From: Kiritimatiellota bacterium B12222
Lineage (GTDB): Bacteria; Verrucomicrobiota; Kiritimatiellia; SS1-B-03-39; UBA6053
NCBI GenBank assembly: GCA_029719485.1
Contig: CP120722.1
Span: 310,001-374,000, forward strand
Direction: 5' to 3'
Length of the DNA stretch: 64,000 nt
Made by a program: the position numbers and the translations under genes. Each line of letters opens with the position of its first letter. Within the stretch, counting starts at the first letter, position 1. Below are positions 35,561 to 43,714 of this stretch, piece after piece. Below the pieces are notes generated by a model. It was not told where the DNA came from. It saw nothing but the letters and a program-made list of their open reading frames with translations, and ran no database searches.

Positions 35561-35805
35561 GCCTCTTCCTCCTCTTTTACCGACAATAGCTCTAAAATCT
35601 GACGCGCACGCTCCGGTTGATCCCCCGCAATAATCAGAGCGGCCTCTCGCAATTCTACCAGTCGCGGATCTTGCCAGACCTCTGAGGCAGCATCTGCTAC
35701 TTGAATGCGGTCAAAAGCCGCGGCGGTTTCAATCAGAGCAGATCGCATGTGTAAATAGAACTGATCTACAAGTTCGGGGGCGGTTTTAGGGCTTTTCATA
35801 GTCAT
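35557..35805 (-). CDS. Small hypothetical protein coupled to the TatD-like hydrolase
   Basis: 82 residues, mostly helical and acidic (APELVDQFYLHMRSALIETA, then LREAALIIAGDQPERARQIL). No known family is recognised. The stop overlaps the start of the hydrolase gene as ATGA, so the two are translated together and probably interact. The start is uncertain: ATGs at 35805 and 35799 are both possible and neither has a good ribosome binding site; a more distant in-frame ATG at 35865 is less likely. Confidence 0.65.
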   Translation of the reverse strand: MTMKSPKTAPELVDQFYLHMRSALIETAAAFDRIQVADAASEVWQDPRLVELREAALIIAGDQPERARQILELLSVKEEEEA

Positions 35806-35903
35806 ACCATAGGGAGTGATGCCAAATAATTCAATGGCAGGTTCTGTTACATTATACGTCAACACGTCCCAAAACGTTCACGCAAAATGTTCACGTCACC
35901 TAT

Positions 35904-36344
35904 TCAGGACAAAGGCTCAGAGGCTTCGATGGGTTTGCGTCGGAACCCATCCAAAGGCGAACGCTCTAAGACCCGACGATAAAAGGGCCAACCCTGATAC
36001 AGCACCACAGCCACCCCGGCACCCAACAAATCGGCAAACCAATCATCAAGTTCGACCATGCGTCCGGGAGTAAAGGACTGTCGGAATTCATCCAAAGCCC
36101 CATAAATGCCCACCATTACACAAACCAACAAGGCACCTTTCCATTTACTTTCCCGAAGTCGAGGCAGGCGAATCACCGAAGTCGCCAAGGCCCCAAACAC
36201 GGCAAAATGAGCGATCTTATCCATGCGAAAACTAAAGCCAGGGCTGGCAATTTGTGATTGGCCCGACGCAAGAAATACCGCCAATAAAATAAGGAAAGGG
36301 AAACAAACATCTGGAATCGTAATTTTCATGCGTGCAGTGGCCAT
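35904..36344 (-). CDS. VanZ-family membrane protein
   Basis: 146 residues with four membrane segments. VanZ signatures are present: RMDKIAHFAVFGALA and GALDEFRQSFTPGRMVELDD (then WFADLLGAG). VanZ confers low-level teicoplanin resistance in enterococci, but most homologues have no known role. Its start is three bases after the stop of the NTF2-like gene, so the two are in one operon. Confidence 0.88.
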   Translation of the reverse strand: MATARMKITIPDVCFPFLILLAVFLASGQSQIASPGFSFRMDKIAHFAVFGALATSVIRLPRLRESKWKGALLVCVMVGIYGALDEFRQSFTPGRMVELDDWFADLLGAGVAVVLYQGWPFYRRVLERSPLDGFRRKPIEASEPLS

Positions 36345-36347
36345 ATC

Positions 36348-36947
36348 TCAAAATCGACGTCTCACCAACTCAATAAGTCCATTAGCTACCGGAACTTTAG
36401 GAACAAGTACATCAGCCGAATCCCAATAATCCTGATGAAAAATGACCTGACCCTCCGCATTGAACCTCAAATGACTTAAGCCAACCGAACGCTGAGGCTC
36501 TCCTCCAGATTTGGAGGGCAATACCATCACCCACGGCAAGTAAAAGTCGATGCCCCTCCGCGCAACCGGAGAAAAGTCAAAGGTCACTCCCGGACTCATT
36601 TCGGCCGAACTGACCATATAGGCCACCATTTCATCCCGCTCAGTGAACACATGAAAAGCATCCCGAAAATAAAACTTTTCCGCATAAGCCAACGGGAAAT
36701 ACTGTTGCGCAGACTCCGGAGTAAAAGGACTAAAAGCCCGTTCTACTTTTTGAATCCATGCTTTTTCATCCACACTTCCCCGTTCCGGATCAGCGGCCAT
36801 CTGCTCGCTTTGAACCAACCAGTCCTCATAGAGAGGCTGAGGCGAAGTGGCGTCGTGACGAGGCTTCGCCCCCCATTTGCTCAAATAGACAAATAACACC
36901 CCAAATAAAAATAAGGTGGTCAACATACCCAGTATAAAATATTTCAT
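36348..36947 (-). CDS. Membrane-anchored NTF2/SnoaL-like protein
   Basis: 199 residues. An N-terminal membrane helix (YFILGMLTTLFLFGVLFVYL) precedes a domain of about 130 residues with the cone-shaped NTF2/SnoaL pattern of helices and strands, ending in the strand LRFNAEGQVIFHQDYWDSAD that is common in this fold. No catalytic residues can be assigned. The ATG at 36947 has AGGAGG seven bases upstream and overlaps the DUF2062 stop as ATGA. Confidence 0.78.
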   Translation of the reverse strand: MKYFILGMLTTLFLFGVLFVYLSKWGAKPRHDATSPQPLYEDWLVQSEQMAADPERGSVDEKAWIQKVERAFSPFTPESAQQYFPLAYAEKFYFRDAFHVFTERDEMVAYMVSSAEMSPGVTFDFSPVARRGIDFYLPWVMVLPSKSGGEPQRSVGLSHLRFNAEGQVIFHQDYWDSADVLVPKVPVANGLIELVRRRF

Positions 36948-37429
36948 GATCGTGCCTCCTGGAATTGATTTCGCGTTGCCTTCCCCGTTTTCAGTAAAAC
37001 CCACATCGTAAAGTAGCTCAAAATCATCAACAGGGGCACGGAAATCAGCCAACCACACATGGCGTGCACAAAGGTCATCGCAAATTCATTCAAGGTTTCA
37101 ACCGGCGCCTGTTTAAATTGTCGCGTAAATTGAGGAATACTTAAACGAAAAGGGTTTTCAGGCTGAAATATCCATTCCCCTAAACGAATATAAGGGAGTA
37201 TCAGCAAAAACTTCAATGGCGATACCACATAGTTGAACGCCTGCATAATGGTATGATTTAACTTCCAAATATAGCCGATGACCCCCAAGGTCGCAGTCGT
37301 TACCCCATAGATCGGAAACAGTCCCACCGTAAATCCCCACGCAGTCGACCAACACAATTTGCGAGGGCTCCAGCCCTGCTTCAAGGCAGAGAGGATTTGA
37401 GTTTTAAGTTTCAGAAAAAGTGATTTCAT
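36944..37429 (-). CDS. DUF2062 membrane protein
   Basis: 161 residues. The DUF2062 signature is visible (WSPRKLCWSTAWGFTVGLFP, PLKFLLILPYIRLGEWIF) with three to four membrane helices. The family is of unknown function, and is sometimes fused to glycosyltransferases. It is the first gene of a unit that continues with the NTF2-like and VanZ proteins. Confidence 0.88.
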   Translation of the reverse strand: MKSLFLKLKTQILSALKQGWSPRKLCWSTAWGFTVGLFPIYGVTTATLGVIGYIWKLNHTIMQAFNYVVSPLKFLLILPYIRLGEWIFQPENPFRLSIPQFTRQFKQAPVETLNEFAMTFVHAMCGWLISVPLLMILSYFTMWVLLKTGKATRNQFQEARS

Positions 37430-37545
37430 ATCTACCTATCGCAGGCAAGTTATAGATCCTTACGCGAAAAAAGAGAGAGATGAATAGGAAATCCCACATA
37501 AAAATGACTTTCATATACCTGAAAACTTGTCATAAGTGAGCTTCA

Positions 37546-37577
37546 CCTGCGGAAATTGAATTTCGCAGGTTTATTCT
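37546..37577 (+). terminator. Hairpin in front of the SulP gene
   Basis: CCTGCgGAAATT-g-AATTTCGCAGG forms an 11-bp stem with one bulged G, followed by TTTATTCTT. It looks like an intrinsic terminator but lies only 15-23 bases before the start codon. It may attenuate SulP transcription or hide its ribosome binding site, or end a short leader transcript. Confidence 0.5.
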
Positions 37578-37591
37578 TGGACCCATTTAGT

Positions 37592-39157
37592 ATGTTTAAT
37601 TTGATCACCAAAAAACGCGGAAACCTCAAAGACGATACCCTGGCCGGACTAACCGTATCTCTGGTCTTGATTCCCGAAGCCATTGCCTTTTCTTTTGCTG
37701 CAGGCGTGCCTCCGCAAGTCGGCCTATGGTCCGCAGTATTTATGGGCTTTATTACCGCGACCTTCGGCGGTCGTCCGGGAATGATTTCCGGCGCCACGGG
37801 TGCTGTAGCGGTGGTAGTGGCCAAAGCCTACCACTACGGCTTCACCCTCGGAGGCCATGACATCGGTATGCAATACGTTTTTGCGGTGGTCATGACCGCT
37901 GGGGTGATTCAAATCCTATTCGGTCTATTCAAATTAGGTCACTTTATACGCTTCGTCCCCCATCCCGTGATGATGGGATTTGTAAATGGCCTGGCCATCG
38001 TCATTCTGATGGCCCAAGCATCCGCCTTCAAAACTGCAGGAGCAGATCACACCTGGCTTCCTCAAAATGAATTGATTACCATGGGCATTTTAGCCCTTCT
38101 CACCATGGCCATTATTCAATTTTTACCTAAACTTACCAAAGCAGTACCTTCCACCTTGGTCGCGATTATTGTGGTAGGTCTCATCAGCTATTTTGGCGTC
38201 GGTTCACGCACAGTTTCCGATGTGTTATTCGAAGGAACAGGTAGCGGCATCCTCAGCGGACAACTCCCCACCCCTTCACTCCCGACCAGTATTGAATGGA
38301 CCAGTGCCAATATCAAATTCATCTTTAGCATCGCCCTTACAGTCGCCATGGTAGGCCTGCTTGAATCGTTAATGACCCTTCAATTGATTGATGATTTAAC
38401 CGAAACCCGTGGTAAAAGTGACCGCGAATCCATGGCCCAAGGTGTCGCCAACTTCCTCTCCGGTCTCTTCGGAGGAATGGGCGGTTGTGTGACCGTAGGC
38501 CAATCATTAATCAATATCAAATCTGGTGGTCGTGGCCGTACCTCTGGTATTGTGGCTGCACTGGCCTTGATGGTCTTTATTCTGGTGGGAGGCCCCGTCA
38601 TCGGCCAAATCCCCATGGCCGCCCTCACCGGTGTCATGTTTATGATCGTCATTGGAACCTTCGAATGGACCACCCTGTCGGCTTTTGGAAAAGTTCCCAA
38701 AACTGAAATATTTGTCATTCTCGCAGTAACCTTGATCACCGTACGTCTCCACAATCTCGCTCTGGCCGTACTCGTGGGCGTGATTATTTCTGCACTGGTA
38801 TTTGCCTGGAAAAGTGCCCGACACGTCACCTTACATCCCGTCGATCAAGAAGATGGTTCTCGAATCTATAACTTACACGGCCTCCTCTTTTTTGGATCTG
38901 CCCGTGAATTTTCTGAACGCATGAGTCCTACCAGCGACCCTGATAACGTCATCATCGATTTTAAAGACGCAAAAGTCTGTGATTATTCCAGTATGGAAGC
39001 CCTTTCAGCCCTTACCGAGCGCTACAACAAAGCAGGGAAGCGCGTGCGCCTTCGTCACTTGAGCCCAGAATGCGCCAAACTCTTAGATGATGCCGGTTCT
39101 CTGGTGGAAATTGAAGTTGCAGAAGACGATCCGCACTACACCATCGTTCGGGTTTAA
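37592..39157 (+). CDS. SulP-family anion permease with STAS domain
   Basis: 521 residues. About 12 membrane segments from residue 15 to 400, starting with the SulP signature DDTLAGLTVSLVLIPEAIAF, followed by a cytoplasmic STAS domain (about 420-520) with the conserved VCDYSSMEALSAL loop. The family carries sulfate, bicarbonate or dicarboxylates with sodium or proton coupling; the substrate cannot be told from sequence. The ATG at 37592 is the first Met before the domain; a TTG at 37556 lies within the hairpin region and is less likely. Its end overlaps the convergent transglutaminase gene by four bases. Confidence 0.94.
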   Translation: MFNLITKKRGNLKDDTLAGLTVSLVLIPEAIAFSFAAGVPPQVGLWSAVFMGFITATFGGRPGMISGATGAVAVVVAKAYHYGFTLGGHDIGMQYVFAVVMTAGVIQILFGLFKLGHFIRFVPHPVMMGFVNGLAIVILMAQASAFKTAGADHTWLPQNELITMGILALLTMAIIQFLPKLTKAVPSTLVAIIVVGLISYFGVGSRTVSDVLFEGTGSGILSGQLPTPSLPTSIEWTSANIKFIFSIALTVAMVGLLESLMTLQLIDDLTETRGKSDRESMAQGVANFLSGLFGGMGGCVTVGQSLINIKSGGRGRTSGIVAALALMVFILVGGPVIGQIPMAALTGVMFMIVIGTFEWTTLSAFGKVPKTEIFVILAVTLITVRLHNLALAVLVGVIISALVFAWKSARHVTLHPVDQEDGSRIYNLHGLLFFGSAREFSERMSPTSDPDNVIIDFKDAKVCDYSSMEALSALTERYNKAGKRVRLRHLSPECAKLLDDAGSLVEIEVAEDDPHYTIVRV

Positions 39158-40062
39158 AGCCCCAGCGATTGGTATTCTTCAGGCACTTGATCCGGCCATT
39201 GCCACACGTCGACTTGCACATCCACCTTGTGCGCACCGCCACCTAACACCACCCCTTTAACAGGGGCCACGTCACTGTAGTCCCGCCCCCAAGCCGTGAT
39301 GACATGTCGGGTGCCGGGCACCACATTGTTAGTGGGATCAAAATGCATCCAGCCCGTCCCCGGAACATAAACCGCATACCAGGCATGCGTCGCATCAGCC
39401 CCCCGCAACTTTTCCTTTCCCGGCAGGGGAAGCGTTTCCAAGTACCCACTCACATATCCCGCACTAAATCCACGACGACGAAGCTCTGCGATGGCCGCAT
39501 GGGCAAAATCCTGACAGACCCCCGCCTTTTTTTCGTACACTTCATCCAAATCCGTAAAGGTCGTGGTGGCCGTAGGATCATAGTCAAACAACTCATACAC
39601 CCGCTGCATAAATCGCAGTAAAGCCCTTTCAACCGGTACCCCCGCCTCAAAACAATCCTCCGCATCAAATCCAGCCCTGCGTTGAACCGGCAACAAGGGA
39701 CTAGCACACACAAACTCTCGCATCATGGGCGGCGCCTCTTTCCATGCGCTTCCATCCGGCAATACCGCCGCTTCCCATGGCAAGGAGGACGAAAGCCCTA
39801 AAGGCTGATCTCGCCTCACCCGCGCAAACAATTCCACATCCAACTGATCGTGAGCCGTAGCCAATGAAAAGGCCTCACGACGGTTCCCATACACATCAAA
39901 CCAATGCGTACGCCATTCCGGTTCTGGCCCAATTTCTAAGGTCCACCCCAGTAAACACTGACCAGGGAAATCGCCCGGCACCAAACAACTGAGATTTTGA
40001 GAATCCAAAGCCTCCCGTTCATATTTGTACAAGGTACGATGACGAATCAAATAGTCAGTCAT
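39154..40062 (-). CDS. Transglutaminase-like protein of the ATP-grasp/alpha-E cluster
   Basis: 302 residues. N-terminal beta region (YLIRHRTLYKYEREALDSQN) followed by a transglutaminase core with cysteine in KKAGVCQDFAHAAIAELRR, histidine in ADATHAWYAVYVP and aspartate in MHFDPTNN. This is the transglutaminase type that regularly accompanies circularly permuted ATP-grasp and alpha-E genes, and has been predicted to cleave or cross-link peptides made by them. No signal peptide, so cytoplasmic. The ATG overlaps the stop of the preceding gene as TAATG, so it is last in a coupled operon. Confidence 0.92.
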   Translation of the reverse strand: MTDYLIRHRTLYKYEREALDSQNLSCLVPGDFPGQCLLGWTLEIGPEPEWRTHWFDVYGNRREAFSLATAHDQLDVELFARVRRDQPLGLSSSLPWEAAVLPDGSAWKEAPPMMREFVCASPLLPVQRRAGFDAEDCFEAGVPVERALLRFMQRVYELFDYDPTATTTFTDLDEVYEKKAGVCQDFAHAAIAELRRRGFSAGYVSGYLETLPLPGKEKLRGADATHAWYAVYVPGTGWMHFDPTNNVVPGTRHVITAWGRDYSDVAPVKGVVLGGGAHKVDVQVDVWQWPDQVPEEYQSLGL

Positions 40063-42554
40063 TAGAAATTCTCCCGAGCTTGCAAGGAGGTGTGACTAAA
40101 ATATGCAGAAGAAACCAAGTTCGAAATATGCTCGAGCACCGCAGTGACTTCCTTTGTAAACCCTAAAGGATCATCCCCATATGCAAGAGACGCTTGTGGG
40201 GTCAATAGCCTCGAACGAATCTGACGAATCTCATACATCAGTGGCTGTAAAATATCCGGTTGCACCGGTGGAGGCAACTGATCTAAATACAGATTCGCAT
40301 GCTCCAAATAGAAAGCCAAACTACGTGGATTCATCTCCGAAGCCGTCATCAAATCAATCACCGACCTCCATTTGGGCGTCGTACGATAATGTCGACGGTA
40401 CGTAATCAAACTTTCATTTTGCTCGAGCGCGATTTCCATCATCGCATAACTTACAGGCGAATCGGGTTCAGCATCCAACATCCCCTTCAATAACTGACAC
40501 AGACCCATACCCGCCTCAATCACCCGGCCCAACATCAACATACTCCATCCCGATTCCCGCGTCATCCCACCAGCATTCAATCCATAGAACGCGTTAAGAT
40601 GCCCAATCAACTTACCAAAATCGTCTTCCAACTCAAAAGGAGGTGTGTGAGGCCGTGAACAAATTTTACCTACATCTTCAATTTCAGTAAGAATACGCCA
40701 TGAATCTTGCGACCAAATGTCCCGCACCGCATAGGCACTGATCAAAAGCGATCGAAGATTTTGCTGCAAACTCCCCACCGGCTCCTTTTCTCCACTCAAA
40801 CATTTCTGTACCCGCTCACGCAACCCCACTTCTTTTTTAGAAGGTTTACAGGAGGAGTAGGTTTCCAATAACTTCACCATACGCAACAATTCAGGTGACC
40901 GCGCGGCCTCCTCCAATCCCCCCGCCTGCATTTGCACCATGCCTCGAACCAATCGCGCTTGGCGCATCACCCTTTCCGCAATGCGTCCTACCCAAAAAAG
41001 ATTTTCAGCCGATCGACTCGTAAACACCCCATTAAACCATTCATCTCGCTGCATGGGCTCCTGATCCACCCACAAACTTTGATGCACTTGTACTTCATCG
41101 TCTAACACCCACACGTCCTTCAAAACACCTTTGTTCAGCAACAAAGGTCCAGGTCCCCTTTCCGGCGCACCACCAGAACGCGCTAGCGCTCCGGGCATCA
41201 CCTCATAATCCCCCCCCGGTTTGGCAAAAGCAAAACTGCGTAAACTTCCCATCCGATCTACAATCTGATCCCCCACCAAGGTCGGCAAAGAACTATAGGA
41301 CATCGGTTCTTGAGCCACATACCCTTGCGGATGACTCTCAATACGCCGTTTTAATTCCGATAGTTGTAATTTACTGGCAAAACGCCCATCAATCGCCGGC
41401 TCATCCCATTTACGATGCAAAGGTTTCACCACCAATTGCGCCAAATGCTCTAACACATAGCGATACTCTTTGGGTTGACCACACCACCAAGTAGCCACCG
41501 AAGGCAACAGCAACTCTTCTCCCAACAATTGACGACACAGCGGAGCCAAAAAGGCGAGCAACCCTGCATTTTCCAACAACCCACAACCCGGATGATTCAA
41601 CGTCGCGACCCGTCCTTCCCGCATCGCACCCAAAACCCCGGGCACACCTAGAAAACTATCGCGTTTGAGCTCCAACGGATCCAAATATTCAGCATCCACC
41701 TGACGATATAAAATATCGACAGGCTGCAGGCCTTCAAGGGTTTTCAATTTTAACTGTCCGTTCCTCACCAACAAATCATTTCCCTGCACCAAAGTATACC
41801 CCAAATAAGCCGCTAAATATGCATGCTCAAAATACGAAGGATTGTAAGGGCCCGGCGTCATCAATACCACCCGAGGTTCCAAAGGTTGACCCTTATACAA
41901 ACTCAACATCGACTCGCGAAGCTTGCGAAAATACGGAGCCAAACGCCTCACCTGCATCGATGCAATTTCTTTGGGAAATACCCGCCCCATGATCGTGCGA
42001 CTCTCCAAAGCATATCCCGCACCCGACGGCACCTGCGTCCGGTCTTCAATCACCCGAAACTGCCCATCCGGCCCCCGAGCAATATCCGCCGCATATTGGA
42101 AAAGCCAAGTGCCCATATTCGGTGGCAGACTAATGCAGGGATGCAGATAACGGGAGTCTGAAAAAATAAGTTCTGCAGGAATCACCCCCCGGGTAATCAA
42201 GGTTCGTGGCCCCAATAAATCACGAGCCACCGCTTCCAACACCCGCGCCCGTTGCGCAATACCCTGTTCAATTTTTCGCCATTGCTGCGCAGAAAAAATC
42301 CAAGGAATAGGATTTAACTCTTCTTCACGTGCTGCATCACTAGGATCAGGGTTGAGCGTAAAAGTAAGACCGTCTTCCCGTAACTCACGTCGAATGGTAT
42401 GCTGCCAACGCTCCCGCTCCATAGGTTTACTCTCGCGTACCATAGAAATAAACGAGTCCCATGCCGCCGCCGACCCCGCATCGGCGCCGGGATATTCCTT
42501 AAAACCAGTGGGAGGATCTGTCAAAATTGTAGAAATCGATGAGCGGGTATTCAT
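40062..42554 (-). CDS. Circularly permuted ATP-grasp/alpha-E fusion protein
   Basis: 830 residues. The first 480 or so match the circularly permuted ATP-grasp type (DUF404/DUF407): NMGTWLFQYAADIARGPDGQ, VVLMTPGPYNPSYFEHAYLA, EGLQPVDILYRQVDAEYLDP, GVLKDVWVLDDEVQVHQS. The remaining 310 or so are an alpha-E (DUF403) domain, starting around RSAENLFWVGRIAERVMRQA. Such ATP-grasp proteins are predicted peptide ligases. In place of the glycine-rich segment seen in the 491-residue paralogue (GAGGYGMLIG), this protein has KPLHRKWDEPAIDG, so its nucleotide chemistry may differ. The ATG at 42554 has AGGAGG six bases upstream; the frame is open further upstream inside the inverted-repeat element. Confidence 0.9.
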   Translation of the reverse strand: MNTRSSISTILTDPPTGFKEYPGADAGSAAAWDSFISMVRESKPMERERWQHTIRRELREDGLTFTLNPDPSDAAREEELNPIPWIFSAQQWRKIEQGIAQRARVLEAVARDLLGPRTLITRGVIPAELIFSDSRYLHPCISLPPNMGTWLFQYAADIARGPDGQFRVIEDRTQVPSGAGYALESRTIMGRVFPKEIASMQVRRLAPYFRKLRESMLSLYKGQPLEPRVVLMTPGPYNPSYFEHAYLAAYLGYTLVQGNDLLVRNGQLKLKTLEGLQPVDILYRQVDAEYLDPLELKRDSFLGVPGVLGAMREGRVATLNHPGCGLLENAGLLAFLAPLCRQLLGEELLLPSVATWWCGQPKEYRYVLEHLAQLVVKPLHRKWDEPAIDGRFASKLQLSELKRRIESHPQGYVAQEPMSYSSLPTLVGDQIVDRMGSLRSFAFAKPGGDYEVMPGALARSGGAPERGPGPLLLNKGVLKDVWVLDDEVQVHQSLWVDQEPMQRDEWFNGVFTSRSAENLFWVGRIAERVMRQARLVRGMVQMQAGGLEEAARSPELLRMVKLLETYSSCKPSKKEVGLRERVQKCLSGEKEPVGSLQQNLRSLLISAYAVRDIWSQDSWRILTEIEDVGKICSRPHTPPFELEDDFGKLIGHLNAFYGLNAGGMTRESGWSMLMLGRVIEAGMGLCQLLKGMLDAEPDSPVSYAMMEIALEQNESLITYRRHYRTTPKWRSVIDLMTASEMNPRSLAFYLEHANLYLDQLPPPVQPDILQPLMYEIRQIRSRLLTPQASLAYGDDPLGFTKEVTAVLEHISNLVSSAYFSHTSLQARENF

Positions 42555-42602
42555 GCGGTTCCTCCTGTCACAGCGCGACGCAAACGCATAGCGAAAAAGA
42601 GA

Positions 42603-42701
42603 CCGGATACGCGAAATTACACTTATGAAACCGAGACTTGATCCCACCCAAGTTCGAACACGAATGTCCCCGGTTAAAATGTAATTTCAAAGCGCATCCG
42701 G
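42603..42701. repeat. 99-bp long inverted-repeat element
   Basis: The outer arms (CCGGATACGCGAAATTACA at 42603-42621; 42680-42701 on the other side) pair over 18 positions with one mismatch and a three-base bulge. Inside, AACCG pairs with CGGTT (629-633 with 671-675 of 42 kb), and ACTTG pairs with CAAGT (636-640 with 649-653). T runs follow on both sides (TTGTTTTTTG to the right; TCTCTTTTTC on the minus strand). It sits between two genes of the same cluster. It may be a mobile palindromic element (MITE/REP-like), a structured RNA, or an intra-operon terminator. Confidence 0.75.
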
Positions 42702-42730
42702 CCAAATTGTTTTTTGAGCTCTCTGGGTGA

Positions 42731-43714
42731 TCATTTCCAGATCTCCTGAGAAGCATCTGGGTTAAAATAACGGTCATGAATAGCATTATGCAATTGATTC
42801 ATTTTTAACTGCAATTCATCCAAGGTCTCATGCAACCCCCGACGGGTAATTTCTTCTACAGTCAAATAATTCAACTCAGAGAGCAACTGCCCTGATCGAC
42901 GTTCCGCATCATTGTGATACATCCCAAAAGGCGTTTCACTCACCTCCCGTAATGCTTGGTCAGCACTCTGAATACAGAAATGCAACGAACGGGGATTTTG
43001 CGTATCTAAAAGTAAATATGTGATGATTGAACGCGCCTTAATTGCGCCATATTTTTTGATAAAGGGTTCGATACTGCTCACCGAACGCAACAGGGCCGCC
43101 CACTGTAAATCATCCAGCGCAGTTCCCACCTCTTTCACACTTGGCAACAATAGAAAGTAGCGCACATCCAAAATACGGGTCGTCTTATCCGCACGTTCCA
43201 AAAAATTCCCTAAGAAAAAGAAGGAGCGACTGTCTTCACGGTACATATTCACTTGCACAAAGCCGTAAAATTGTAAAATTCCCGCCTGGATCTCTTGGTA
43301 AAATTCGTGGGGATTCGAATAAAACCCATTCGCATCCGAATCGTATGCCTTCACCATCAGATACAACGAATTGAGCTGCTCCCACATTTCAGGCGTCACC
43401 ACATCCCGAACCGAACGCGCATTTTCGCGGGCCGCCGTTAAACAAGCCAACATCGAATTCGGATTCATGGCATCAAAGGTCATGAACTGCATCACATTTT
43501 TTGCCGAAGCCTCATCATAGGATTCTTTGAATAAATCGTAGTCGCCACTCACCAACAACAGGGATTCCCATTCATTGGATCTGACCTGAGGTAAATCCAG
43601 CATCAAGTGCCAGTTCACATTCATCAATCGGACCGTATTTTCGACCCGCTCCACATAACGGCTCATCCAATAAACGGACTCCGCCACGCGACTCAGCAGT
43701 AGACTGTTTTTCAT
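42731..43714 (-). CDS. Alpha-E domain protein
   Basis: 327 residues, one all-helical alpha-E (DUF403) domain: LLSRVAESVYWMSRYVERVE, FLGNFLERADKTTRILDVRY, LDTQNPRSLHFCIQSADQAL. The domain always accompanies circularly permuted ATP-grasp proteins and is taken to be their partner, its activity being unknown. The start overlaps the upstream stop (ATGA). Confidence 0.92.
   Translation of the reverse strand: MKNSLLLSRVAESVYWMSRYVERVENTVRLMNVNWHLMLDLPQVRSNEWESLLLVSGDYDLFKESYDEASAKNVMQFMTFDAMNPNSMLACLTAARENARSVRDVVTPEMWEQLNSLYLMVKAYDSDANGFYSNPHEFYQEIQAGILQFYGFVQVNMYREDSRSFFFLGNFLERADKTTRILDVRYFLLLPSVKEVGTALDDLQWAALLRSVSSIEPFIKKYGAIKARSIITYLLLDTQNPRSLHFCIQSADQALREVSETPFGMYHNDAERRSGQLLSELNYLTVEEITRRGLHETLDELQLKMNQLHNAIHDRYFNPDASQEIWK

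Noticed and set aside
42603-42701. tRNA-like gene, because of a GTTCGAAC in the element
   Set aside because: No acceptor or anticodon arm can be formed around it; the long nested inverted repeat explains the sequence better.
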